Below, one piece after another: positions 7,707 through 15,148 of a stretch of 26,953 bases of DNA. The stretch is from a virus. A model generated the notes under the pieces. It was not told the origin of the DNA, made no database searches, and saw only the letters and a program-made list of their open reading frames with translations. The first letter of the stretch is position 1. Each line of letters opens with the position of its first letter. Position numbers and translations under genes: made by a program. The stretch spans positions 1 to 26,953 of the IMG/VR virus record IMGVR_UViG_3300017613_001362, one strand, 5' to 3'.

Positions 7707-8814
7707 GACGTTCACGCTGAATGGTGTGATGGAGAACCAGAACAAAGCGTGTGGCGAAGGCACAGTAGGTCTTGGCTCAAGACTCAAGCGCGACCCACCA
7801 AGGCTGCCGACTGGAGTTTTCGCCGTGGATTATGCCACAGGTGGCGGCCTGCCGATTTATGGCTCCACCTGCTTTTGGGGAAAGGAATCAGGCGGAAAGA
7901 CGTCACTGGCATTGAACACAGTCTCGATGGCCCAGAAGATTTGCTGGAGTTGCTTCAGGATACTGGAATTTTGCGAATGTTCGACCCCAGCGGTTTCGAT
8001 GAAAGTTTATTGGGCAGATGTCGAAGGAACACTTGACAGGGACTGGGCAGAAATGTTAGGCGTGAGTTCCGAAGAATATTACGTTGGATTAGCGGACTAC
8101 GGAGAGCAACATGTCAACATAGCAGACGCAGCGTTGAAGGCGGACGACTGCGGTCTGGTTGTCGTAGATTCGCTGGCAGCGATGGTTCCCGAAGTTGAGA
8201 TGGACGCAGCGTCAGAGCAGCAGTTCATTGGCAAACAACCAGCAATGATAGGGCGCATGGTAAGAAAGCTCAAACAGCGGTTGATCAGAGAACGAAAGAA
8301 TGGGCATCCCTGCACTCTCTTATTCACAAATCAGTTGCGAATTAAGATAGGGCAGATGTTCGGAGATCCAGAATCAATGCCTGGAGGCAAGGGCATGATG
8401 CATGAATTCTCACTTCTGTTGCGCTGCGTTCAGAAGGCGTTAGCCCGAGATGGAGCTGACAAGAAGTTTGCAGACGACAGAAAGAAGAAGAAGGATTTTG
8501 GTCAACGTCATTCAATTTCGGTAAAGAAGGCGAAGGTGTTGACTTTGGCAGGGGTAGGCGAATTTGTGAGATGTACGCATGATTTGCCAGATTACGGACT
8601 ACGTGCCGGACAAGTCGATGATTACAATGTCGCGTTGAATTACGCAAAAGAGTATGGGATTGTGAGGAAAGATGGGAAGGGATGGCGGTATTTCGACTAT
8701 AAGGCGCGGACGCTTGAGGACATCAAGAGTGTCTGGGCGAAGAGTCCTAACCAGCACTTGCGAACTAAGCAAGAGATTATCGAACGTGCTAAAGAGAGGC
8801 TTAGAGGAGATTAG
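7687..8814 (+). CDS. RecA/UvsX-like recombinase
   Basis: 375 aa. Catalyses ATP-dependent strand pairing and exchange. Walker A is GKESGGKT (65-72), Walker B is in LVVVDSLAAMVP, followed by the loop and helix with QPAMIGRMVRKLKQRL, and the LLFTNQLR strand with the Q/N residue that senses ATP in RecA proteins; GGKG marks the DNA-binding loop 2 region. A cysteine cluster, C86, C89, C96 and C98, interrupts the fold after the Walker A helix and may bind a metal. ATG 7687 lies after GACAGGAGG. It ends in TAG at 8812-8814, here probably a true stop because the next gene starts at 8816 with its own ribosome site. Confidence 0.9.
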   Translation: MAKRKDETFTLNGVMENQNKACGEGTVGLGSRLKRDPPRLPTGVFAVDYATGGGLPIYGSTCFWGKESGGKTSLALNTVSMAQKICWSCFRILEFCECSTPAVSMKVYWADVEGTLDRDWAEMLGVSSEEYYVGLADYGEQHVNIADAALKADDCGLVVVDSLAAMVPEVEMDAASEQQFIGKQPAMIGRMVRKLKQRLIRERKNGHPCTLLFTNQLRIKIGQMFGDPESMPGGKGMMHEFSLLLRCVQKALARDGADKKFADDRKKKKDFGQRHSISVKKAKVLTLAGVGEFVRCTHDLPDYGLRAGQVDDYNVALNYAKEYGIVRKDGKGWRYFDYKARTLEDIKSVWAKSPNQHLRTKQEIIERAKERLRGD

Positions 8815-8815
8815 G

Positions 8816-9364
8816 ATGCCAAGCAAACGTTGCGATGCGTGCAATCGCTTGCACAGAATTTCTACCAGTGAGTACCGATATCTGGACACGTCAGGTGGAG
8901 ACTATTGCTGTTCGGTCGACTGCGTTCTTGACTGGATCAGGAAGTTCGACACGTCATGGTGCTGGAAGAGCATTGATGGAGTTTATGAAGTCAGGGATTC
9001 GATGCAGCCGGAGCAGTACTACTCCAGAGTGCTGAACATGAATTTCAGATCCAAGTACGAAGGCGATGTGGCAACGACATTTGCCCACAGGAAGTTGCCG
9101 TTCAGGTATGAGCCGTACCTGTTTCAGATCACAGACACGAAGTATTACACCCCAGATTTTTTCATGCCAACCAATGGATGTTTTGTGGAGGTCAAAGGCA
9201 AGTGGGGCATAGGGCAGCAGTCGAAGCTGGAACTATTCAGAGAGAAATTTCCATTGATCCCATTACTGGTTGTACCTTGGGTGCTAAATGAAGAGTTTTG
9301 CGGAGAGAGTGATAAAGTTGCAGCGCTCCCGAATGGAGCCGCCGAGCGATACAGACATCCCTGA
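8816..9364 (+). CDS. zinc-finger nuclease of the T7 endonuclease I kind (Holliday junction resolvase)
   Basis: 182 aa, ATG 8816 with GAGGAG before it. The N-terminus holds a zinc-finger-like set C6, C9, C31/C32 and C36. The nuclease part, about 75-150, shows the PD-(D/E)XK pattern: E82 in YEGDVA, D114 in TPDFFMP, then E125 and K127 in FVEVKGKW. T7 endonuclease I has the same TPDF...E-x-KG-x-W spacing to within one residue. Expected role: cutting branched DNA in recombination and before packaging. It overlaps the following nuclease gene. The palindrome copy at 8840-8853 lies near the start of the gene. Confidence 0.78.
   Translation: MPSKRCDACNRLHRISTSEYRYLDTSGGDYCCSVDCVLDWIRKFDTSWCWKSIDGVYEVRDSMQPEQYYSRVLNMNFRSKYEGDVATTFAHRKLPFRYEPYLFQITDTKYYTPDFFMPTNGCFVEVKGKWGIGQQSKLELFREKFPLIPLLVVPWVLNEEFCGESDKVAALPNGAAERYRHP
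8840..8853 (-). repeat. dispersed 14-bp palindrome, copy 6
   Basis: TGCAATCGCTTGCA, 24 bp inside the nuclease gene, read as Cys-Asn-Arg-Leu-His. The asymmetric centre is in the reverse direction compared with copies 1, 3, 4, 5 and 8. Confidence 0.85.
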
Positions 9365-10208
9365 TTTACCGGAAGGGCTATCCCCACAGGCTGCGGCAGC
9401 AGAATTTTTGGAGCTGTCAACAGATGTAGAACGCCATGTGGTAGGCTGGCCCAGAGCATCGTCTTTATACAAGGCTTGTATGAGGCTGCATGTTTTGGGA
9501 ACCAGGAGTGCTTCCGAAAAGAAGGCGTATGTGGATTTCAAGTCGAAGATGATATACGGTCTCGGCAACGCTTGGCATTACTGGATTCAGAACTCGCCTG
9601 AAATGTTTGGTGACAGACGCCAGGGATGGTGGAAGTGCTCAGCATGCGGGCGAGTTTTGTATTTTGGAGGACCACCAAGAAAGAACTGCACGAACTGCGG
9701 AGCCAGGAAAGAGGCCATTGTCTACAGAGAGCATACGTTGAAGTCGAAGAAGTTGATGGTAACTGGACACCCAGACCTGTTTTTGCTTAGATACCCAGGA
9801 ACGCCTTTGCGTGTAGTTGAGCTGAAGTCGTTGTCCGGTGACTTGTACCCGAAATTGATAGCGCCGGACATAGAGCATCAGTGGCAAATTGAAACCTACA
9901 TGATGGCATGCTCAGTGGACAAGAATCTGCCAGTGGAGACAGACAGAGAAATAGGATACATTGGGTATTTTTCGAAGAAGCCGATTGCAAACGATCTCGG
10001 TGTGAAGTTCTTTACGCACAAGACGTCGCGTCCGCTGGTGAACAGGATCAAGGCAAAGTTAAAAACGTTCCGTGACGGGCTGAAGAACTATCCAGAAGAT
10101 CTGCCTCAGCCTGTATCGGCGTGCTCGAACAGCAACTTTACCTCATACCACGCAAAGATGTGTCCGTGCAAGCAAGAGTGCCTTACGTTGCTGAAGGAGG
10201 GGAAATAA
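9288..10208 (+). CDS. PD-(D/E)XK nuclease, RecB/Cas4-like, with zinc ribbon and cysteine cluster
   Basis: 306 aa from ATG 9288; ATG 9333 or GTG 9309 are other possible starts because none has a clear ribosome site. A zinc ribbon is formed by C117, C120, C134 and C137. The nuclease motif follows: GHPDLFLL (D163), then VVELKS (E178, K180) and the QIETYMM segment with the family's conserved Q. The C-terminus has CPCKQEC plus an earlier cysteine, suggesting an iron-sulphur cluster as in Cas4 and AddB. Likely a 5' or 3' exonuclease that makes single strands for the recombinase. It overlaps both neighbours. Confidence 0.82.
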   Translation: MKSFAERVIKLQRSRMEPPSDTDIPDLPEGLSPQAAAAEFLELSTDVERHVVGWPRASSLYKACMRLHVLGTRSASEKKAYVDFKSKMIYGLGNAWHYWIQNSPEMFGDRRQGWWKCSACGRVLYFGGPPRKNCTNCGARKEAIVYREHTLKSKKLMVTGHPDLFLLRYPGTPLRVVELKSLSGDLYPKLIAPDIEHQWQIETYMMACSVDKNLPVETDREIGYIGYFSKKPIANDLGVKFFTHKTSRPLVNRIKAKLKTFRDGLKNYPEDLPQPVSACSNSNFTSYHAKMCPCKQECLTLLKEGK

Positions 10209-10771
10209 TGTCGGTAATTGGGTTAGATCTGAGTCTAAGTGGAACTGGTGTATGCGTTCAGCCGCTTAATGGCGGGAAGGCATCGACTTGCAATATTGGC
10301 ACAAAGCCAAAGGATGGGACACGGCTGGCCCGATGCGCCACCATTGCCAAGGAGCTGGCTGACATTGCAAGGCAAGGGGATTTCGTTTTCATAGAGGACT
10401 ATGCTTGGGGAGCCAAGGGCAGCCTTGTAACGCTTGCCGAACTTGGAGGCATAGTCAAGTTGATGATGTGGAGGCGTACAGGGCATCAGCCGTTTCCGGT
10501 ATCGCAAACGCTTTTGAAGAAATGGTTTTGTGGAGGCAGCACCTGCAAGAAAGAGATGATTCCAGTGAACGTGAACAAGAAGTATGATAGGCACTTCAAG
10601 ACCCATGATGAGTATGTGGCTTACGCCGTTGCTGATCTTGGTCTCCATTTATTGAAGAAGGGCAGCAGAGAATTGTTTGAGTATGAATCCAAGATTATTA
10701 AGAGCCTGATTGAGAAAGACAAGGAGAAGATACTGATGCCGTTGCAAGCGCTTGCAGAAATATTGACTTAG
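10208..10771 (+). CDS. RuvC-like Holliday junction resolvase
   Basis: 187 aa; ATG 10208 shares its A with the preceding TAA and follows GGAGG. The RNase H-like fold of RuvC is visible: D7 in IGLDLSLSGTG, E63 in FIEDYAWG, and D134 and D143 in the HDEYVAYAVADLG helix. It resolves four-way junctions with two metal ions. This is the second resolvase-type enzyme within 2 kb. The gene ends in TAG (10769-10771) just after palindrome copy 7, and a strong promoter begins 24 bp later, so this TAG is probably a true stop; reading through would add 20 residues. Confidence 0.82.
   Translation: MSVIGLDLSLSGTGVCVQPLNGGKASTCNIGTKPKDGTRLARCATIAKELADIARQGDFVFIEDYAWGAKGSLVTLAELGGIVKLMMWRRTGHQPFPVSQTLLKKWFCGGSTCKKEMIPVNVNKKYDRHFKTHDEYVAYAVADLGLHLLKKGSRELFEYESKIIKSLIEKDKEKILMPLQALAEILT
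10743..10756 (+). repeat. dispersed 14-bp palindrome, copy 7
   Basis: TGCAAGCGCTTGCA, a perfect palindrome near the end of the RuvC-like gene (Leu-Gln-Ala-Leu-Ala), 38 bp before the -35 box at 10795. Confidence 0.85.
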
Positions 10772-10794
10772 GTTCCGAAACAGCGGCAAACCTC

Positions 10795-10823
10795 TTGACA
10801 AAAAAGTTTAACTATGTTATGAT
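10795..10823 (+). promoter_or_regulatory. strong sigma70-type promoter before the AAA+ gene
   Basis: TTGACA at 10795-10800, 17-bp spacer, TATGAT at 10818-10823, with TG one base before the -10 (extended -10). This is the best promoter in the window. The leader of about 85 bases holds two ribosome-like sites, AAAGGAGGAT (10850-10859) and GGAGGGA (10901-10907); only the second serves the AAA+ gene. I found no convincing leader peptide behind the first. Confidence 0.85.
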
Positions 10824-10913
10824 AGCAGTATGAAAATAAAGTAGTATAGAAAGGAGGATAGCGAGAGAGATTGGCAAGAGAGAACTTAACTTTAACTTTG
10901 GAGGGAGAAACAA

Positions 10914-12476
10914 ATGGCAGAACCCACGATTAAGGATTACATTCGTGCGGGCTATCCGTGTTTGTTCATGCGGACGGTTGAGCCAGAAGTTGCCGAACGT
11001 GCATTGAGAGAAGCACTGGAGGAGCTGGGCATGGGCCAGATTGATTTTGGCGTGTGGAAAGCGACTACAGGCTTGCAGGTAGGCAAGGCTGACACGTCAA
11101 TGACAAGCGTGACGGAGAGAGCACAGGATTTGCTGGATGCCTTAGCTGTTGTCGAGACTTCGGAACAGCCGATGGTGGTAGTTTTCCATAATGTTAGGCA
11201 GTTTGTGGCGAACTATCAGATCATTCAGCAGATGCTCGACACCGCAGCCGCTTCACGGCTGAAAGGATCGCATATCGTTTTGGTTGGACCGCACATTGAT
11301 CTGCCCGTAGAGATGAAGACGGTTGTCACCTTCATTGACTGCCCCCTACCCACCCAGAAAGAAATCAGAGAAGAATACAGGAAGATTGTCACGGCCTATG
11401 AAGACGAGATCGAACTTCCATCTAAGGGAGACGAACTTGAAGGACTTCTGAAAGACGCAGCGACTGCCGCTGTTGGCCTTGACATGATGGGAGCCGAGAA
11501 TGCGATTGCATTGTCACTGGCTACCAGCGAGAAGGTAGATCTTCACGTGATCCAGTCGCAGAAGGAGCAGGAGGTCAGGAAGTCAGATGTTCTGGAATTC
11601 TTCCCGACTGCGGAATCTCTGAACACGGTAGGTGGTATGTCGGAATTGAAGCTTTGGCTGCACAAGCGCCGAAGGGTCTTCACAGAAGAGGCCAGAGAGT
11701 ATGGACTTCCGTATCCTAAAGGGATGTTGATTGTAGGCCCCGCCGGAACCGGAAAAAGCTTGACGGCGAAGGCGGTTTCAACGTTTTTGAAGCTGCCGCT
11801 TCTCAGACTTGATATGGGCAAGGTCTTCCGGTCATTGGTTGGGGAATCCGAATCAGCGATCAGGCAAGCATTGAAGGTGACTGAAGCTGTTTCGCCAGTT
11901 GTACTTTGGCTGGACGAAATAGACAAGGGACTGGCTGGTATGAAAGGATCAGGCGAACTCGACTCTGGCGTGACCGCAAGGGTAGTGTCAACCATTCTTA
12001 CGTGGCGACAAGAGACCACGTATCCGGTCATGCTGGTGGCTACGGCCAATGAAGTTGTCACCCTGCCAGCGATGATTTACAGAAAAGGAAGATTGGATGA
12101 AGTATGGGCGACCGACCTACCGCATGAGGATGAAAGAGAAGAAATTTTCAGAATCCACATAGAGAAGAGAGGAAGGGAAGTCAAGAAGTTCAATCTCAGT
12201 CTGCTGGCACAGACGTCGCCTGATTTCACAGGATCAGAAATTGAGGGCTGTATAGAAGACGCGATGTTCTCTGCTTTTGATGACAACAAAGAGGTAAGCT
12301 CAACGTATATCATGAAGGCGTTGAAAGAGACGATTCCGCAAGCGACAAGGGACAGAGAAGAGTTGACGTCTATTCGTGAGTGGGTTAAAACAAGGGCACG
12401 CCTTGCATCTGGCCCCGCCAAGGAAGGAAAGAAGGCTAAGGGTTCGAAGGTAAGGCAGATCAGGAAAAACACTTAA
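10914..12476 (+). CDS. Ycf46-like AAA+ ATPase
   Basis: 520 aa. The N-terminal domain (1-230, starting DYIRAGYPCLFMRTVEPEVAE) and the AAA core match the Ycf46 layout: LWLHKRRRVFTEEAREYGLP, Walker A GPAGTGKS (275-282), LLRLDMGKVFRSLVGESE, Walker B VLWLDEID (D334, E335), and the second region of homology with MIYRKGRLDEVWATDLP. Ycf46 proteins are conserved in cyanobacteria, plastids and some bacteria. Here it could remodel a DNA-protein complex; the target is unknown. The gene has its own strong promoter at 10795 and is followed by a DNA-associated acidic-tail protein, so it may start a separate operon. Last residues are basic (KKAKGSKVRQIRKNT). Confidence 0.87.
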   Translation: MAEPTIKDYIRAGYPCLFMRTVEPEVAERALREALEELGMGQIDFGVWKATTGLQVGKADTSMTSVTERAQDLLDALAVVETSEQPMVVVFHNVRQFVANYQIIQQMLDTAAASRLKGSHIVLVGPHIDLPVEMKTVVTFIDCPLPTQKEIREEYRKIVTAYEDEIELPSKGDELEGLLKDAATAAVGLDMMGAENAIALSLATSEKVDLHVIQSQKEQEVRKSDVLEFFPTAESLNTVGGMSELKLWLHKRRRVFTEEAREYGLPYPKGMLIVGPAGTGKSLTAKAVSTFLKLPLLRLDMGKVFRSLVGESESAIRQALKVTEAVSPVVLWLDEIDKGLAGMKGSGELDSGVTARVVSTILTWRQETTYPVMLVATANEVVTLPAMIYRKGRLDEVWATDLPHEDEREEIFRIHIEKRGREVKKFNLSLLAQTSPDFTGSEIEGCIEDAMFSAFDDNKEVSSTYIMKALKETIPQATRDREELTSIREWVKTRARLASGPAKEGKKAKGSKVRQIRKNT

Positions 12477-12491
12477 AGGAGGTTTTCAGAC

Positions 12492-13358
12492 ATGGCAAAA
12501 CAGAAGAGCAAGACCAAGTCTTCCAAATCAGGAAGCGCAACAGGGGCGGCAGCGAAGTCGAAGATCAAGCAAGTACGTCATGAAGTAGTGCATGAAGAGA
12601 TTGCGGTGGCGGAACGTGCGATTGAGGAAAATTACGTGGAACTGGCGAAGCTGCTGTATGAGGCATATCACCAAGATCATTATGTGAAATGGGGATACGA
12701 TGATTTCAAAGACTACTGCGATGCAGAACTTTCGACGAACTACCGGAAGGCGATGTACCTGATAGACATCTGGGACAAGATCAAAAGGTTGAAGTTGTCT
12801 CCGGCAAGAGTCGCCAAAATCGGTTGGACGAAGATGAAGGACATTGCCTCAGTCATTGATGAGAAGAACGCAAAAGAGTGGCTGGACAAGGCTGGGAAGA
12901 TGTCAACAAGGGAAGTGACCGATGCCGTTAAGACCGTAAGGAAGGACAGCAGCGGCAGCCCCGAAGTTCCGACAACTACCACCTTAAAGATTGTCATGGG
13001 CGAGACCGAGGCCGCCGTTGTGCTGGAAGCGATTGAGGAAGCCAAGGCATTGACGGAGTCTGACAGCACGGCACTGGCACTGGAGATGATCGCCAGCGAC
13101 TGGATGGAAGAAAAAGGTGGACTGCCCACAAAGACCCCGATTGAGAGTCACGTAGCCTATCTCGAAAAGGCGTACGGAGTCAAGATCACAGTCAAAAAGG
13201 GAAAGAAGAAGTCCAAGGCCAAGGCGGACGCCGACAAAGTTGAGAAGGCAGCAGAGAAGAAAGCGGCTGACCGCAAGGCTGACGATAAGGACATTGAGCC
13301 TACCGATGATACAACGGATGAAGGCGAAGCCGACATCAATGATCTTTTAGGGTTGTAG
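12492..13358 (+). CDS. lysine-rich helical protein with acidic DLL tail, 288 aa
   Basis: ATG 12492 with AAAGGAGG before it. Residues 1-35 are a Lys/Ser/Ala-rich flexible arm. Residues 36-150 are helical (AERAIEENYVELAKLLYEAYHQ; WGYDDFKDYCDAELSTNYRKAMYLIDIW), resembling small phage and plasmid proteins that bind DNA with a helix-turn-helix. Residues 240-275 are Lys/Ala/Asp-rich and the end, DEGEADINDLLGL, resembles the SSB tail. The stop is TAG (13356-13358); reading it through adds one residue and reaches TGA at 13362, giving an ATGA overlap with the next gene. Function unknown; likely works with the neighbouring ATPase or DNA. Confidence 0.75.
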   Translation: MAKQKSKTKSSKSGSATGAAAKSKIKQVRHEVVHEEIAVAERAIEENYVELAKLLYEAYHQDHYVKWGYDDFKDYCDAELSTNYRKAMYLIDIWDKIKRLKLSPARVAKIGWTKMKDIASVIDEKNAKEWLDKAGKMSTREVTDAVKTVRKDSSGSPEVPTTTTLKIVMGETEAAVVLEAIEEAKALTESDSTALALEMIASDWMEEKGGLPTKTPIESHVAYLEKAYGVKITVKKGKKKSKAKADADKVEKAAEKKAADRKADDKDIEPTDDTTDEGEADINDLLGL

Positions 13359-13360
13359 TC

Positions 13361-13534
13361 ATGAAGACCTGGAAGATAAGTTGTACTTGGGAAATGTATG
13401 GAACGGTGCTTGTAGAGGCAGACACTCTCGAAGAGGCGATTAAGCTTGCCGACGAGGGTGGCCTGCCTCCTGGCAGTTATGTTGACGGAAGTTTTGAAAC
13501 TGACGAAGAGATGTCCGAACTTTTGAACAGGTGA
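13361..13534 (+). CDS. small DpnD/PcfM-like protein, 57 aa
   Basis: MKTWKISCTWEMYGTVLVEA, then DTLEEAIKLADEGGLPPGSYVDGSFETDEEMSELLNR. Alternating strand-helix pattern, with EAxxxEEAI and SYVxxSFE segments like the short DpnD/PcfM-family proteins often seen in phages and plasmids. It lacks a good ribosome site and starts 2 bp after the preceding TAG, so it may be translated by coupling, which fits better if that TAG is read through to the TGA at 13362. Function of the family is not established. Confidence 0.6.
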   Translation: MKTWKISCTWEMYGTVLVEADTLEEAIKLADEGGLPPGSYVDGSFETDEEMSELLNR

Positions 13535-13537
13535 TCT

Positions 13538-13858
13538 ATGCCTCCGAAATGGAAGTGGCCCGAAATATCGTCTGACGCAAGACGTGAGAAGGTTGCGAGA
13601 AGAGGGAAGAGAGGAAAGAACAAAGGAACGAACGCTCTTACCGGAACCAAGTGGCCCGACGAGAGAAAGAAAAGGTATCGAGAAACTATGATCAGGATGT
13701 ACGCCAGTCGCCGGATAGACAAAACGCAGTTGATCAAAGATGTGAAGGAGCTGCGAGAGGAGGGAGGATTTACGCAGAGACAGACGTGCGAGATCCTCGG
13801 ACTTGACAAGAGCTGGATGTACAGAATAATGAAAAGAGAAAACATCGAAAAATGGTAA
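13538..13858 (+). CDS. basic protein with C-terminal helix-turn-helix, 106 aa
   Basis: Residues 1-60 are rich in Arg, Lys and Gly (RREKVARRGKRGKNKGTNAL) with a WPDERKKRYRETM segment. Residues 68-104 form a helix-turn-helix: KELREEGGFTQRQTCEILGLDKSWMYRIMKRE, in the style of small regulators that recognise one operator half-site. It starts 3 bp after the preceding stop with only a weak ribosome site. Could be a transcription regulator or a homing-nuclease-associated DNA-binding fragment. I favour regulator. It may be a candidate binder of the dispersed palindrome, without direct support. Confidence 0.68.
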   Translation: MPPKWKWPEISSDARREKVARRGKRGKNKGTNALTGTKWPDERKKRYRETMIRMYASRRIDKTQLIKDVKELREEGGFTQRQTCEILGLDKSWMYRIMKRENIEKW

Positions 13859-13869
13859 AGGAGAAGAAA

Positions 13870-14061
13870 ATGGCTAAGAAACCGACCACGAAAGCACCGA
13901 AGAAATTGACGAAGCTGGAGATGAAGGGCGAACTGAAGAAAGTGAAGAGACGGGTAGTGGTAGTGAAGGGTATGCTCACCAAAGGCAATACAGAATCTGC
14001 ACAGCGAGCGTTGCATAGATTGGCACTGCTGATGAATGATCTGATAGACAGAGCGGTGTAG
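13870..14061 (+). CDS. very basic small protein, 63 aa
   Basis: ATG 13870 is chosen over ATG 13852 because AAGGAG lies at 13858-13863. Residues 1-30 are Lys/Thr/Pro-rich, then a hydrophobic and basic helical part (VKRRVVVVKGMLTKGNTESAQRALHRLALLMNDLIDRAV). It may be a nucleic-acid-binding or scaffolding protein. It ends in TAG (14059-14061). The next gene is in the same frame with no TAA or TGA between, but a palindrome copy and a promoter lie in the gap, so the TAG is probably a true stop here. Family not recognised. Confidence 0.65.
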   Translation: MAKKPTTKAPKKLTKLEMKGELKKVKRRVVVVKGMLTKGNTESAQRALHRLALLMNDLIDRAV

Positions 14062-14064
14062 ATT

Positions 14065-14078
14065 TGCAAGCGATTGCA
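14065..14078 (+). repeat. dispersed 14-bp palindrome, copy 8 (next to a promoter)
   Basis: TGCAAGCGATTGCA between two genes, 14 bp before the -35 box at 14093. The placement fits an operator or activator site. Confidence 0.85.
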
Positions 14079-14092
14079 CCAGAATTTTCCAC

Positions 14093-14121
14093 TTGACAAA
14101 AAATTTTACTTATGGTATGGG
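14093..14121 (+). promoter_or_regulatory. sigma70-type promoter, possibly making a leaderless transcript
   Basis: TTGACA at 14093-14098, 17-bp spacer, TATGGG at 14116-14121, with TG one base before the -10. The start expected about 7 bp after the -10 falls on or next to the ATG at 14128, so the message would have little or no leader. No ribosome site is visible before that ATG. Confidence 0.65.
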
Positions 14122-14127
14122 TATGCT

Positions 14128-15111
14128 ATGAACTCAGATGATTTCACCTATGGTTGTAAGTCGGCAATTCAAAAAGCGATCCGGCGTGGAGATCTTGATT
14201 TGGCGAAGACGTCTTTTGACGCACTTTGGGCAGAGAAAGAGCACCGGAATTGGTTGAAGTGGAGAAGCACAGTTTTGGTGATGGAAGAGGCTCCATATTA
14301 TATGGGCGAATTCACCAACTTCATAAAAGAGAAGCCGACGGAGGAAGTGGAGTGGCGTAAGCTGATCTACAGGCTCACGGTCATGACCAAGCAGAAAGAT
14401 GCGTGCATATGGGATTTGGCAGAGCGCTCAGGCGATGATCCTCGGTTCATGGAAATTCCTGAATACCAATTAATGCGAGAGTGGCAAAAGCAGGTAGTAG
14501 ACAACAATCCGGCGTCGATAGCTGATCCCATGTGTGAATCACTTAGCTATGGGATGGAGCCGTATGAAAAAGAGGCGCTGGAGGTGTTGAGGGTGAGAGC
14601 CAAGGGCGGCGGCATGCTGGATGACAGATTTTGGTGTTTAGCCGCTATGGTTCTCATTAAGATGAGAGGGATAGACCAGGAAGCAATCAAAGAGGATTTG
14701 GTGGAAGGGCTGAAGAAGTGGCAGAAGAGGACTGGCAGAAAAAAGCCACGGACAGTGAATTTGCCTTGGTATGTTTTTGACATGCATACTCAAGCCGGAG
14801 GCTACGCCACCAATATTTTCATGAAGAATAAGGCAGCGAAGTATGAGGGATTGGACAGGAAGAAATTCAAGGACGTCTGGTTCAGTTTTGAAAGTGGCAA
14901 GATAGCCAACTACCTAATAAACTGGACGGCGTTGAAAGAAGATCCTGGCATGATGGAGACGATGTGGGCGCTGGAGGATATTCGGCAGCGAGTCGCATTC
15001 GGCAAAAACAATCCCAAGCAGGCTAAGTTCCAGTGGGACAATCAGATAAGGGCAGAAATCAAGGGTGCCGTAAGATGGGTGTTGGAGAAGAGAGATAGCG
15101 AAGAGGAGTAG
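14128..15111 (+). CDS. protein resembling the C-terminal domain of MgsA/RarA clamp-loader-like ATPases
   Basis: 327 aa from ATG 14128. The opening (SAIQKAIRRGDLDLAKTSFDALW, then LKWRSTVLVMEEAPYYMGEF) resembles the helical oligomerisation domain of MgsA/RarA ATPases, where S-A-I-x-K-x-I-R is followed by an EE-containing helix, but no nucleotide-binding domain is present. The rest is helical and Trp-rich (TVNLPWYVFDMHTQAG). It may be a clamp-loader-like accessory subunit. It has its own promoter with a palindrome upstream. The gene ends in TAG (15109-15111); reading through would add 39 residues overlapping the next gene, so it is probably a true stop. Confidence 0.72.
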   Translation: MNSDDFTYGCKSAIQKAIRRGDLDLAKTSFDALWAEKEHRNWLKWRSTVLVMEEAPYYMGEFTNFIKEKPTEEVEWRKLIYRLTVMTKQKDACIWDLAERSGDDPRFMEIPEYQLMREWQKQVVDNNPASIADPMCESLSYGMEPYEKEALEVLRVRAKGGGMLDDRFWCLAAMVLIKMRGIDQEAIKEDLVEGLKKWQKRTGRKKPRTVNLPWYVFDMHTQAGGYATNIFMKNKAAKYEGLDRKKFKDVWFSFESGKIANYLINWTALKEDPGMMETMWALEDIRQRVAFGKNNPKQAKFQWDNQIRAEIKGAVRWVLEKRDSEEE

Positions 15112-15148
15112 TATCTAACTTATAGCATTTTTGAAGAGGAGGGCTGGC

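Noticed and set aside
8812-8871. TAG read-through at the end of the recombinase gene
   Set aside because: Would add 18 residues over the next gene's start, which has its own ribosome site; no homology reason to extend.
13477-14079. A 200-codon minus-strand frame
   Set aside because: Cys/Ser/Leu-rich composition typical of an antisense shadow of basic proteins, no ribosome site.
13870-15111. A single fused gene across the TAG at 14059
   Set aside because: The frame is open across the gap, but the gap holds a palindrome and a promoter, and the joined parts do not resemble one protein; 22 codons without TAA or TGA is not rare.
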